A stretch of DNA of 64,000 nt from CAYZPB01 sp964568525 (GTDB lineage Bacteria > Bacillota > Bacilli > Tepidibacillales > Tepidibacillaceae): assembly GCA_964568525.1 (NCBI GenBank), contig CAZMPM010000003.1:1-64000 (forward strand), written 5' to 3'. Position 1 is the first letter of the stretch, and each line of letters starts with the position of its first letter. The position numbers and the translations under genes are program-made. Of this stretch, positions 17,100-25,141 are shown in pieces. Below the pieces are notes generated by a model. That model made no database searches and was not told the DNA's origin. It was given only the letters and a program-made list of their open reading frames with translations.

Positions 17100-17711
17100 T
17101 TACTCTTCATCCATTTTTTCATCATTAAAATAAGCATCATCAGCGGCAATTTCTTCCTCGTCAGCTTCATAACCTAAATCTTCATCAGTAAGATCATCAA
17201 GTTCTTCATCTAAATCAGCATCAAGGTCCTCATCAATATTCGCATCTAAATCGTCATCATCAGCAAGGTCAACTGCATCTTCATCAATTGCATCAAGATC
17301 AATATCATCGTCATTATCAATGTCAGAATCTAACTCATAATCCTTGTGCATCTTACCTTTTGTCACAATACTGGGCTCTTCATCAAGTAACTCGACTATA
17401 TCTTCTTCGTCCTCATCAATTTCGCGAACTCTAAGCAACTCATCGGCTGTCGCTACTGAATACCAACTTTTAAGCGCCCATTCGTTTTTGCCAAGGTGAA
17501 GGAATCTGCCATCAAGGTTCAGTTCTGTATAAAGTTGAGGTAAAACATCATATAATTTATCATTATTAATCTGTTTGATTTTCTTAATCTCTTCCGCTAA
17601 TTGATTAAAATAGAAAGGACTCTTCGTCTCTTTGAAAATTTGATATGCTAATTCGATGGTTGCGAGCTCTTTTACGTACTCCTCATCAAAATTATAGACC
17701 GATACCGCCAT
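17100..17711 (-). CDS. rpoE: RNA polymerase delta subunit
   Basis: A 203-residue Bacillota-specific RNA polymerase subunit that speeds recycling and lowers non-specific binding. The N-terminal HARE-HTH domain (1-95) includes ATIELAYQIFKE, LYTELNLDGRFLHLG and WALKSWY. The tail from about residue 98 is almost entirely Asp/Glu, the polyanionic arm typical of delta. Position next to pyrG is conserved. Confidence 0.95.
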   Translation of the reverse strand: MAVSVYNFDEEYVKELATIELAYQIFKETKSPFYFNQLAEEIKKIKQINNDKLYDVLPQLYTELNLDGRFLHLGKNEWALKSWYSVATADELLRVREIDEDEEDIVELLDEEPSIVTKGKMHKDYELDSDIDNDDDIDLDAIDEDAVDLADDDDLDANIDEDLDADLDEELDDLTDEDLGYEADEEEIAADDAYFNDEKMDEE

Positions 17712-17766
17712 TTAACAGCACTTCCTCTCAATAAAAGTTCGCCAGCTATTACCTTATCATTTAAAC

Positions 17767-17795
17767 AATTTAATGCGTTTTACCATGTCTGTCAA
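17767..17795 (-). promoter_or_regulatory. Promoter of rpoE
   Basis: On the minus strand a consensus TTGACA (17795-17790), a 17-bp spacer and TAAATT (17772-17767), about 55 bp upstream of the rpoE start. Confidence 0.7.
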
Positions 17796-17830
17796 TAGTA
17801 AAGCACAAATCTCCAAAAATTATTGACACT

Positions 17831-18265
17831 TTAATCACCAAAACTATAGGAAATCACTAATTCATAGTCACCAATCGAGTGACTGTTCATTTTTAGCGAA
17901 TAAGCGGCTAGTAACCTGCCACCCAATTTGTCACTGTAGATCTCCACTCGTTCAGTCGCAGTCTCAATGTTGATATCACCTTCTGCGGTCTGATAAGCAG
18001 AACAGTCAAGTAACCCTTCCTGAAAAACATTCTTAGCGTTAGCCGCTCCCTGTCTAAGCACAACCACTTGCAATGGTAGAGCGTTCTGCCAGCGAATCGT
18101 CGTAGTAATCGTCTCTCCAGTATCCGCATCCTGCTCTTGATAATTAAGATAGTAAAAAGATTCTTTCTCATAATATTTACCTTGATGTTCGGCGGAGATT
18201 TTCTCTGTCTGCGCATAATCATAGTAAATCATTGTGTTAATCTTAATTACAGCTTTTCTATTCAT
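17831..18265 (-). CDS. DUF1934 (YwiB-like) beta-barrel protein
   Basis: A 144-residue conserved protein of unknown function. The alternating beta pattern and residues such as YEKESFYYLNYQE and the ISYSFGD end resemble the DUF1934 calycin-like family found near speB/argS in Bacilli. It is the last gene of the speE-speB operon and its start touches the speB stop. No catalytic residues are recognised. Confidence 0.7.
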   Translation of the reverse strand: MNRKAVIKINTMIYYDYAQTEKISAEHQGKYYEKESFYYLNYQEQDADTGETITTTIRWQNALPLQVVVLRQGAANAKNVFQEGLLDCSAYQTAEGDINIETATERVEIYSDKLGGRLLAAYSLKMNSHSIGDYELVISYSFGD

Positions 18266-19134
18266 TATTTCGAAACCCCTAACAAAAGCTCGCGCACTAA
18301 TTTCGCCGCTATCGCTGATGTCTGATCAGACACATCATATGGTGGGCAAACCTCAACAATATCGGCACCAACAATCTGGCAATCCGCCGCCAGAATCGCA
18401 TGTACCGCAGCTAACAGCTCAAGCGAACTAATTCCGCCAGCTTCAATCGTGCCAGTCCCCGGCGCATAGGCTGGGTCCAGCACATCTATGTCGATCGTTA
18501 GATAGATTGGTCGGTTGATTTTTTGTGCGAGCACCTTTTTCAGCGGCACTAAAACTTCATCTGGGTAGAAATTGATATGCTTACGGGCATAAGCAAATTC
18601 ATCTTTTGTGCCGGAACGAATGCCAAATTGGTACACGTTTTCTCCGCCAATCAGCTCAACAACCTTTCGTATCGGCGTAGCGTGCGAAAGTACTTCTCCC
18701 TCGTAGTCGATGCGTAAATCGGCGTGAGCATCAAAATGAAAAACAATTAAATCGGGATACTTATGATAAAGCTCACGGATTACTGGCCAGCTAACAAGGT
18801 GTTCGCCACCAAGGCCAATCGGTAACTTAACATCATAAAGTAATCGGCGAACATAATCACCAATCAACTCAATACTCTTCTCAGCATTCCCGAAAGGTAG
18901 CGGAATATCTCCGGCATCAAAATATTTAATTTCAATTAGATCCCGATCAAGATATGGGCTGTATTCTTCAAGTAGTATCGACATTTCGCGAATTTTTTTC
19001 GGACCAAAACGCGAGCCTAGTCGGAAACTGCTCGTATAATCCATCGGCATTCCGTAAATTACCGCATGTGCCGCTTGATAATCATTTGTTGCACCCATAA
19101 AAATATTTCCGTAATAGGCATCATCAAATTTCAT
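18265..19134 (-). CDS. speB: Agmatinase / ureohydrolase
   Basis: Hydrolyses agmatine to putrescine and urea. The 289 residues show all arginase-family metal motifs: GLGGEHLVSWP, FHFDAHADLR, and TIDIDVLDPAYAPGTGT. Paired with speE it provides the arginine decarboxylase route to spermidine; the decarboxylase itself is not in this window. Its start overlaps the speE stop by 11 bases. Confidence 0.93.
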   Translation of the reverse strand: MKFDDAYYGNIFMGATNDYQAAHAVIYGMPMDYTSSFRLGSRFGPKKIREMSILLEEYSPYLDRDLIEIKYFDAGDIPLPFGNAEKSIELIGDYVRRLLYDVKLPIGLGGEHLVSWPVIRELYHKYPDLIVFHFDAHADLRIDYEGEVLSHATPIRKVVELIGGENVYQFGIRSGTKDEFAYARKHINFYPDEVLVPLKKVLAQKINRPIYLTIDIDVLDPAYAPGTGTIEAGGISSLELLAAVHAILAADCQIVGADIVEVCPPYDVSDQTSAIAAKLVRELLLGVSK

Positions 19135-19975
19135 TTTTACTACTCCCTTTGATTAAATCAGCTACAAACTGCGGCAGCGCGAAAGCCGCTTGATGCAGTT
19201 CTCTAGTATAATATTTCGTTGAAAGTTCAGGAATCTGCTGAACCTCCACCGCCAGTGGATCATACTGCTTCGAACCAATCGTGAAGCTCCATAGTCCGCT
19301 TGGGTAAGTCGGAACACTCGCTAGATATAATTTCGTAATCGGAAATAGTGATTGAATATCCCTGAATACTCGCGAAATCAGTTCTTGATTGAACCAAGGA
19401 GATTCCGTCTGCGCTACCATAATACCGTCTGGTTTGAGCGCATCATACACCTCTTCATAAAAGCTTTTCGCAAAAAGTCCCTCGCCGGGCCCAATCGGTT
19501 CCGTGGAATCAACAATGATTACGTCGAACTCGTTCGTGTGCTCCCGAATATATTGCACACCGTCGCCAACCTCAAGTTTAACGCGAGGATTGCCTGTTAA
19601 AGCACTTGCAATCTGCGGGAAATATTCGATTGAGGTTTCAATCACGCGTCCATCTATTTCCGCGAGAATTGCCTCTTCCACTGATTGGTACTTAATAATT
19701 TCACGAATCGTTCCCCCATCGCCACCACCAATGACCAGAACCTTCCGTGGATTGGGATGTGCATTGAGAGCAACATGTGTAATCATCTCAGAATAGACGA
19801 ACTCATCAACGTCTGTAGTCATCACCATGCCGTCCAGTAACAGCATCGTTCCAAACTGTTCAGTCTCAATAATATCAAGTTCCTGATACTCAGTCTGTTC
19901 ACTGTGCAATGTCTGGGTAACTTTTGTTGTAATACCATGTTTATCAGTCTGTTTTTCTGTAAACCACAGTTCCAT
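19124..19975 (-). CDS. speE: Spermidine synthase
   Basis: Aminopropyl transfer from decarboxylated SAM to putrescine. 283 residues, with VLVIGGGDGGTIREI (nucleotide site), DEFVYSEMITH, and the catalytic DVIIVDSTEPIGPGEGLF. It is first in a three-gene operon with speB and a DUF1934 gene. The ATG has AGGAAGTGA upstream. Confidence 0.96.
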   Translation of the reverse strand: MELWFTEKQTDKHGITTKVTQTLHSEQTEYQELDIIETEQFGTMLLLDGMVMTTDVDEFVYSEMITHVALNAHPNPRKVLVIGGGDGGTIREIIKYQSVEEAILAEIDGRVIETSIEYFPQIASALTGNPRVKLEVGDGVQYIREHTNEFDVIIVDSTEPIGPGEGLFAKSFYEEVYDALKPDGIMVAQTESPWFNQELISRVFRDIQSLFPITKLYLASVPTYPSGLWSFTIGSKQYDPLAVEVQQIPELSTKYYTRELHQAAFALPQFVADLIKGSSKNEI

Positions 19976-20058
19976 AAGATCACTTCCTAATTCTATATAT
20001 TTTTTATCCGCGATTTACGAAAATTCGTTTAGCGGATTATTAGCTAAATACACGATGT

Positions 20059-20088
20059 ATTATACTTAATAATCAGGCAGAATACCAA
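20059..20088 (-). promoter_or_regulatory. Promoter of the speE operon
   Basis: On the minus strand TTGGTA (20088-20083), an 18-bp spacer and TATAAT (20064-20059). The speE 5' UTR would be about 75 nt. No further structured element was recognised in the 267-bp divergent gap. Confidence 0.6.
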
Positions 20089-20152
20089 TGATTTTACCAA
20101 ATTCTTGTTGATAAGTGCAAATTGTTTGTAATTATTGCCTAGAGTTTAAAAG

Positions 20153-20180
20153 TGGACTAATTGTAAAAAAACAGTATAAT
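20153..20180 (+). promoter_or_regulatory. Promoter of the yugP-like gene
   Basis: TGGACT, a 16-bp spacer, then a consensus TATAAT at 20175-20180, about 60 bp before the start codon. The -35 matches consensus at 4 of 6 positions. Confidence 0.5.
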
Positions 20181-20242
20181 TATATAGCACACAGATTTAT
20201 TATCATGGTGATTAGACGAAAACTTAAGGAGAGAACAGTAAA

Positions 20243-20929
20243 ATGGATCTATATTCATTAACATTGCTTGCGCTCTTTGCAGTACTTGGGCTTACGGTCT
20301 GGGCGCAATATAAGGTATCACATAATTTCAAAGAATGGTCGAAAGTTGGCATTAGGTCAGGAATGACCGGTGCTGAAACCGCACGTTTATTATTAGATAA
20401 AAATGGTTTGCAACATATCGGAGTAAAAGCTGTCCCAGGCATGCTTACTGACCATTATGACCCGGTTAATAAGGTTATCGGTCTATCGGAAGGCGTCTAT
20501 GGGGCGAGTTCTATCTCTGCTGTTTCGATTGCCGCACACGAAACCGGACACGCAATCCAACATAAAGAGCAATATAATATGCTGGTATTAAGACACAGAA
20601 TGACACCAGTATTGAAATTCACTTCTGGCTTAGCACCAATCTTAATTATTGCTGGAATCCTATTCTACTCGTTTAACCTGATTGGAATTGGAGTTATCTT
20701 TTTTGCAACGATTGTTGCTTTTCAATTGGTGACATTGCCAGTTGAGTTTAATGCGTCTGGGCGGGCAAGACAATTACTTACAACCGAAGGGATTATCAGC
20801 ACGAGCGAGGGTGCCGGTGTAAAAAAAGTTCTTGATGCTGCGGCACTTACGTATGTGGCTGCTACGCTCTACGCTGTAGTCGAGTTATTTAGATACATCA
20901 TTATTTTTCTGGGGATGCGCAGAAATTAA
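20243..20929 (+). CDS. yugP: Membrane zinc metallopeptidase, YugP family
   Basis: A 228-residue membrane protein with an N-terminal helix, the zinc motif HETGH (HExxH) near residue 99, and hydrophobic segments at about 128-170 and at the C-terminus. This matches the PF04298 (YugP) family, whose substrate is unknown. AAGGAGAG precedes the ATG. It is one of only three complete genes left of oriC on the plus strand, and its 3' end overlaps the convergent radical SAM gene by 29 bp. Confidence 0.85.
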   Translation: MDLYSLTLLALFAVLGLTVWAQYKVSHNFKEWSKVGIRSGMTGAETARLLLDKNGLQHIGVKAVPGMLTDHYDPVNKVIGLSEGVYGASSISAVSIAAHETGHAIQHKEQYNMLVLRHRMTPVLKFTSGLAPILIIAGILFYSFNLIGIGVIFFATIVAFQLVTLPVEFNASGRARQLLTTEGIISTSEGAGVKKVLDAAALTYVAATLYAVVELFRYIIIFLGMRRN

Positions 20930-21842
20930 ACTTTTTCCCTTGCCAAGAGTCGCGACGTGCTAGCTCGTCGTCAATGGCGTTTAGGACTTCCCATTTCTTA
21001 ATAGTCCACCGTGGTTCAATCAATAGCTTAAGCGGTCCATCACCGGTTAGACGATGGATGACGAGCTCAGGCGGTAAGATTTCGAGAATATCTGCAACTA
21101 GTTCAACATACTGATTACGGTTCATGAATTTCAGTTCGCCTTGTTCATACAATTGAACTAATGGTGTATTGGCTAACAAATGTAGCATATGTACCTTAAT
21201 TCCTTGAATCGGTAATTGTGCTAAGGCAGATACAGTAGCAAGCATATCCTCTCTGGTTTCGCCAGGGAGGTTTAATATTATATGCGGCACAATGTCGATT
21301 TGACGACGATTGAGATCCGTTACTGCCATAAGAAAACTCTGATAATCATGACCACGATTGATCAGAGCAAGCGTTCGATCATGCATCGACTGCAAACCAA
21401 GCTCGACAGTGAGTTTGGTTTTTTTATTTAGTTCAGATAATAAATCAAGCACCTCTGGCGGTAAGCAGTCAGGTCGCGTGGAAATCGACAGGCCGACAAC
21501 ACCACCTTGCTCGAGAAGTAAGTAGTAGTTCGCACGCAATTGCTCAAGTGGTCCATAGGTATTGGTATAGGCTTGAAAGTAAGCGATGTATAGAGCGTTC
21601 GGCCATTTCTCGTGCATTTTGTCACGCACACTTATAAACTGCTCGGTAAGACTATGTTCGCGTCTTCCAGCATAGTCGCCTGAGCCGAGTTCACTACAGT
21701 AAATGCAGCCGCCTACACCCAATTTGCCGTCACGATTGGGACAGCTGTAACCGGCATCAAGCGAGACTTTGAAAACCTTCTCATTGAAGAGCTGGCGGTT
21801 ATGATAATTTAAGGTGTGATAACGCTTATCTCCCCAGCGCAT
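20901..21842 (-). CDS. Radical SAM protein, TIGR01212 (YtqA) family
   Basis: 313 residues. The FeS cluster ligands are C34, C46 and C49 (CX11CX2C), the unusual spacing of the TIGR01212/Elp3-like group, not the common CX3CX2C. GLSISTRPDCLPPEVLDLL and VELGLQSMHDRTLALINRGH are typical of the family. The substrate is unknown; relatives act on tRNA. It is transcribed downstream of panD without an obvious terminator between. Confidence 0.85.
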   Translation of the reverse strand: MRWGDKRYHTLNYHNRQLFNEKVFKVSLDAGYSCPNRDGKLGVGGCIYCSELGSGDYAGRREHSLTEQFISVRDKMHEKWPNALYIAYFQAYTNTYGPLEQLRANYYLLLEQGGVVGLSISTRPDCLPPEVLDLLSELNKKTKLTVELGLQSMHDRTLALINRGHDYQSFLMAVTDLNRRQIDIVPHIILNLPGETREDMLATVSALAQLPIQGIKVHMLHLLANTPLVQLYEQGELKFMNRNQYVELVADILEILPPELVIHRLTGDGPLKLLIEPRWTIKKWEVLNAIDDELARRDSWQGKKFNFCASPEK

Positions 21843-21854
21843 CTAGTTCAGCTC

Positions 21855-22241
21855 CTACTGTTTGCGGTTCTGTTCAGCCTTTTCTACTCCAATTTCCGTT
21901 ACTTCATTTTTATCATTAAGAAATACAACGCTTGGCTGATAAGTTACTGCCTCGTCCTGTTTCATTAAGCCAAAAGCCATAATTATTACATTATCCCCTG
22001 GTTGTACTAAGCGAGCAGCAGCTCCGTTAATACAGATAACACCGCTATTAGGAGCCCCATCAATTACGTAAGTCTCAAACCTTGCTCCATTATTTATATT
22101 GACAACCTGAACTTTTTGATTAGTAATGAAACCTGCCGCCTTCATCAATTCCTTATCAATTGTTGCGCTACCGATATAATTAATATCTGCCTCCGTTACC
22201 GTAGCTCGGTGCAGCTTTCCTAACATCATTTCTACAAACAT
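21855..22241 (-). CDS. panD: Aspartate 1-decarboxylase proenzyme
   Basis: Makes beta-alanine for pantothenate. It is a pyruvoyl enzyme; self-cleavage is expected at the Gly-Ser in NYIGSATID (S25 becomes the pyruvoyl group). 128 residues with MLGKLHRATVTEADINY and VICINGAAARLVQPGD as in B. subtilis PanD. It is the last gene of the pan operon, 4 bp after panC. Confidence 0.96.
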   Translation of the reverse strand: MFVEMMLGKLHRATVTEADINYIGSATIDKELMKAAGFITNQKVQVVNINNGARFETYVIDGAPNSGVICINGAAARLVQPGDNVIIMAFGLMKQDEAVTYQPSVVFLNDKNEVTEIGVEKAEQNRKQ

Positions 22242-22245
22242 ACCC

Positions 22246-23091
22246 TCATCCCCTTATAACCGTATTATCAATCAGTCGTGTCTTCCCAAAATGAACCGCT
22301 AATGCTACCAATGTCTCCCCGACAATCTTGTCTACTGCTTCTAGGGTAGTTGCGTCAACAATTGCAATATATTCGATTCTGGCAAGCTCACATTTTGCTA
22401 TTGTATCATAGAGTCGATTACTTATAAAAGCAGAATCTCTCTCTCCGCCCGCAACTAACTTTTCAGCTAATTGAAGTGCTTCATAAAGTACGGTGGCCTG
22501 TTCCCGCTCATTCGCCGTTAAATATTTATTCCGCGAACTTAGCGCCAGTCCATCTGCCTCTCTCACAATCGGGCAGCTGATTATTTCAATCGGGAAGTTC
22601 AAATCTGTGGCCATTCGCCTAATTACCGCGTATTGCTGAGCATCCTTTTGTCCGAAGTAGGCGCATACAGGCTGCACGATATTGAATAGCTTGCTGACAA
22701 CTGTTGTGACGCCTCGGAAATGACCCGGACGACTAGCCCCACACAGCACATCAGTTACCCCGAAAGTCTCTACATAGGTGTTATAGCCATTGGGATACAT
22801 CTCGGATGCAGTTGGTGCGAACAGCAGATTAGCTCCCGCCTCTTGCAAAAGTTGCTGATCTCGTTCAAGACTGCGTGGATATGTGTCAAAGTCTTCGTTT
22901 GGCCCAAACTGCGTTGGATTGACAAAAATACTAACAACAACATAATCGTTGTCCGCAAGTGCAGCGCGAACGAGTGAGATATGTCCAGCATGAAGCGAAC
23001 CCATCGTTGCAACAAAGCCAATGCTTGTGCCATCGCGACGGACTTGTTCCAGCTCTTTTCGTAAATCAGCTATCTTATGAACTGTTTTCAT
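22246..23091 (-). CDS. panC: Pantothenate synthetase
   Basis: ATP-dependent condensation of pantoate and beta-alanine. 281 residues with the nucleotidyl-transferase signature ATMGSLHAGHISLV, VSIFVNPTQFGPNEDF, YFGQKDAQQ and LALSSRNKYL. AAGGAGC precedes the ATG. It sits between panB and panD. Confidence 0.97.
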   Translation of the reverse strand: MKTVHKIADLRKELEQVRRDGTSIGFVATMGSLHAGHISLVRAALADNDYVVVSIFVNPTQFGPNEDFDTYPRSLERDQQLLQEAGANLLFAPTASEMYPNGYNTYVETFGVTDVLCGASRPGHFRGVTTVVSKLFNIVQPVCAYFGQKDAQQYAVIRRMATDLNFPIEIISCPIVREADGLALSSRNKYLTANEREQATVLYEALQLAEKLVAGGERDSAFISNRLYDTIAKCELARIEYIAIVDATTLEAVDKIVGETLVALAVHFGKTRLIDNTVIRG

Positions 23092-23101
23092 TTTTTGCTC
23101 C

Positions 23102-23944
23102 TTATTGCTTACTGATCAATTTCTCATAAATTTCCTGATCAAGTTTGCGCTCATGCTCCGTCGTTGGAAATGTTTCCGCCAGCACCTCTTGGTGATATTG
23201 AACAAAAGCTCGCTTCATCTCTGTCGTAAGATCGACATATTTTTTTGCGAAGCTTGGTGTATTGCCTTGGAATAGGCCAAGCATGTCATGAACAACTAGT
23301 ACTTGACCATCGCAACCGACACCAGCGCCAATGCCAATTGTAGGTATTGCTAATTTCTGACTGACGATTGTCGCCAGCTCCGCCGGAATCAATTCTAACA
23401 CGATTGAAAAGGCACCTGCCTCCTGAATTGCTAAGGCATCCTCAATAAGCTTTTCTGCTTGCGCCGTAGTCCGTCCCTGAACAAAATATCCGCCCAGCTG
23501 ATGGACCTGCTGCGGAGTCAAACCGATATGTCCCATAACCGGAATCCCTGCAGTTGTAATCGCTTTAACAATCTCTGCAATCTCGGTTCCACCCTCGATT
23601 TTGACTGCTTGAGCATTGCCCTCTTGCATTAATCGGCCGGCATTATATACGGCTTTTTCCTTGCCTAAATGAACCGACAAAAACGGCATATCAACCACAA
23701 CTAGTGCCCGTTGTGCACCGCGAGCAACTGCTTTAGAATGATGAATCATGTCCTCCATCGTCACCTTGGTAGTATCCTGATAACCAAGAACAGCCGAACC
23801 CAGCGAGTCACCTACAAGAATACTGTCAATTCCGCTCTCATCCATAAGTTTAGCAGTTGGATAATCGTAAGCCGTTAGCATCGAAATTTTCTGATTGTTC
23901 TCTTTCATTTTCTGGAATGTGTTAGTCGTTACTTTTTTATTCAT
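23102..23944 (-). CDS. panB: 3-methyl-2-oxobutanoate hydroxymethyltransferase
   Basis: Adds a hydroxymethyl group from methylene-THF to ketoisovalerate, giving ketopantoate. 280 residues with MLTAYDYPTAKLMDESGID, ILVGDSLGSAVLGY, GHIGLTPQQVHQLGGYFVQG and IGIGAGVGCDGQVLVVHDM. The ATG is preceded by GGAGG and overlaps the end of the upstream panG-like gene by 8 bases. Confidence 0.97.
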   Translation of the reverse strand: MNKKVTTNTFQKMKENNQKISMLTAYDYPTAKLMDESGIDSILVGDSLGSAVLGYQDTTKVTMEDMIHHSKAVARGAQRALVVVDMPFLSVHLGKEKAVYNAGRLMQEGNAQAVKIEGGTEIAEIVKAITTAGIPVMGHIGLTPQQVHQLGGYFVQGRTTAQAEKLIEDALAIQEAGAFSIVLELIPAELATIVSQKLAIPTIGIGAGVGCDGQVLVVHDMLGLFQGNTPSFAKKYVDLTTEMKRAFVQYHQEVLAETFPTTEHERKLDQEIYEKLISKQ

Positions 23945-24827
23945 CGTTGTTCAAAACCTCCTTCAATTTAGTCACTTGTTCAGCATTGATTCGCTGCGCT
24001 CTGCTCGCTAGCTCGATTGTCAGACTACCCAATCGACGATATAAGTCCAACCATTCCTGATTAGTTGCAGTTATTGCCGCAACATGTTTGGCAACTGTTC
24101 CGGCATCGCCGCGAGCGATTGGTCCGGATAATGCCTGCCCGCAATCTAACGCAAACAGGTTATCCACATTCTGGCGAACCAGCGGCTCAGCAAGCTGTAG
24201 CGCTTGCTCACGCGTATAACCAAGCTCTGTTAGCATTGTTAATCCTAAATCAATAATTGCTATCTGATAATTCGCGATAACCGCTGACGCAGCATGATAA
24301 AGTGCCTTCTGCGCTGGTGCAATCTCAATTAATTTATCGATAATCTGTTCTAATTGGTCAATTATCTGCTGATAGTGAGCTCCACTCCCATCAATTGCAA
24401 AATAGGCGCCCTCTAATGCTTCTGCCGAACGAACCGGTTCGGTAAAGGCTAACAGCGGGTGTAACGAGAACGTTGTCGCTCCCATTGCGTGAAGCGGTTT
24501 CAACAGTTCAGAGCTGTGAACGCCGCTCATGTGAGCAAAGCTTTTGTCGGGTAGTGATGCTGCTAGCTCGGCATTTTCAGTAATTTCAGCTTGGATCTGT
24601 GCAACTACAGCGCTAATCACATCATCTGGTGTTGTGATTAGAATAATATCAGCTGCAGATAAAAGTTCAGTCAGTGAGCGATATGGCACGGTGCCTATTA
24701 GGGCTGCGGCATCGACAGCGGATTGATATGTCCGGCTGTAATAACCAGCTACAGCAACACCATGATTCTTCAGATATAGACCGAAAGTCTTGCTCACCTT
24801 ACCGGCACCAATAAAAGCTATACTCAT
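23937..24827 (-). CDS. panG: Rossmann/DUF2520 protein, probable PanG-type ketopantoate reductase
   Basis: 296 residues. The N-terminal NAD(P)-binding motif is IAFIGAGKVSKTFG; HMSGVHSS and FSLHPLLAF mark the Rossmann-like domain, and the C-terminal all-helical half fits DUF2520. It leads the operon panG-panB-panC-panD, which lacks panE. The PanG family described in Francisella, with homologues in Firmicutes, performs ketopantoate reduction, so the context supports that role; the substrate is not proven. The start at 24827 is set by AGGTGA, 5 bases upstream. Confidence 0.75.
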   Translation of the reverse strand: MSIAFIGAGKVSKTFGLYLKNHGVAVAGYYSRTYQSAVDAAALIGTVPYRSLTELLSAADIILITTPDDVISAVVAQIQAEITENAELAASLPDKSFAHMSGVHSSELLKPLHAMGATTFSLHPLLAFTEPVRSAEALEGAYFAIDGSGAHYQQIIDQLEQIIDKLIEIAPAQKALYHAASAVIANYQIAIIDLGLTMLTELGYTREQALQLAEPLVRQNVDNLFALDCGQALSGPIARGDAGTVAKHVAAITATNQEWLDLYRRLGSLTIELASRAQRINAEQVTKLKEVLNNDE

Positions 24828-25058
24828 CAGATTCACCTACCTAAAAAAGTATTTGAAAATAAAAAACACCGCCTGGACAAATGTCAAGAAGGTGAATGAT
24901 GCTTTAAACATTCTTGATTCTGTCCCTGTCCATAAGGCTCAAAGCAGAAATGAAGTTTTTGTGCAAATTAATTGTATCGCTGTATAGTTCAAATCCGCTT
25001 TAACTAGCGGGTCTGATACCATCAGGGTAAAGATATCATATTTTTTTCAATTTTTCAA
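24828..25058 (-). promoter_or_regulatory. pan operon leader: promoter, structured 5' region, antiterminator/terminator
   Basis: This 314-bp gap holds no gene. On the minus strand a promoter TTGAAA (25058-25053), 17 bp, TATCTT (25035-25030) starts a leader of about 195 nt. Two small hairpins come first (25013-25025 and 24995-25010). Then 24921-24925 plus 24911-24917 can pair with 24875-24879 plus 24884-24890 (5 + 7 bp) as an antiterminator, which would break up the terminator at 24861-24894. No known riboswitch consensus was recognised. The 'pan' RNA motif known upstream of pan genes is a candidate. Confidence 0.6.
24861..24894 (-). terminator. Intrinsic terminator in the pan leader
   Basis: On the minus strand CACC ... 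GGTG closes a hairpin whose inner helix CTTGAC / GTCCAG has one mismatch; TTTTTTATTTT follows directly. It ends 33 bases before the panG start codon, the position expected for a leader attenuator. Confidence 0.65.
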
Positions 25059-25101
25059 TGTTTTGTGCGGGGAAATGTATTACTCTCGCTAGAAAATAAG
25101 A

Positions 25102-25107
25102 TATAAT
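25102..25107 (+). promoter_or_regulatory. -10 element of the asnB promoter
   Basis: A consensus TATAAT 35 bp before the asnB start codon. No good -35 is seen at 16-18 bp upstream (TTACTC at best), so an activator may be needed. Confidence 0.4.
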
Positions 25108-25141
25108 GGTTATAGTTTTTAACATAACTGGGAGTGATAAA

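Noticed and set aside
24160..24168. A perfect DnaA box inside panG
   Set aside because: Isolated and within coding sequence; chance level.
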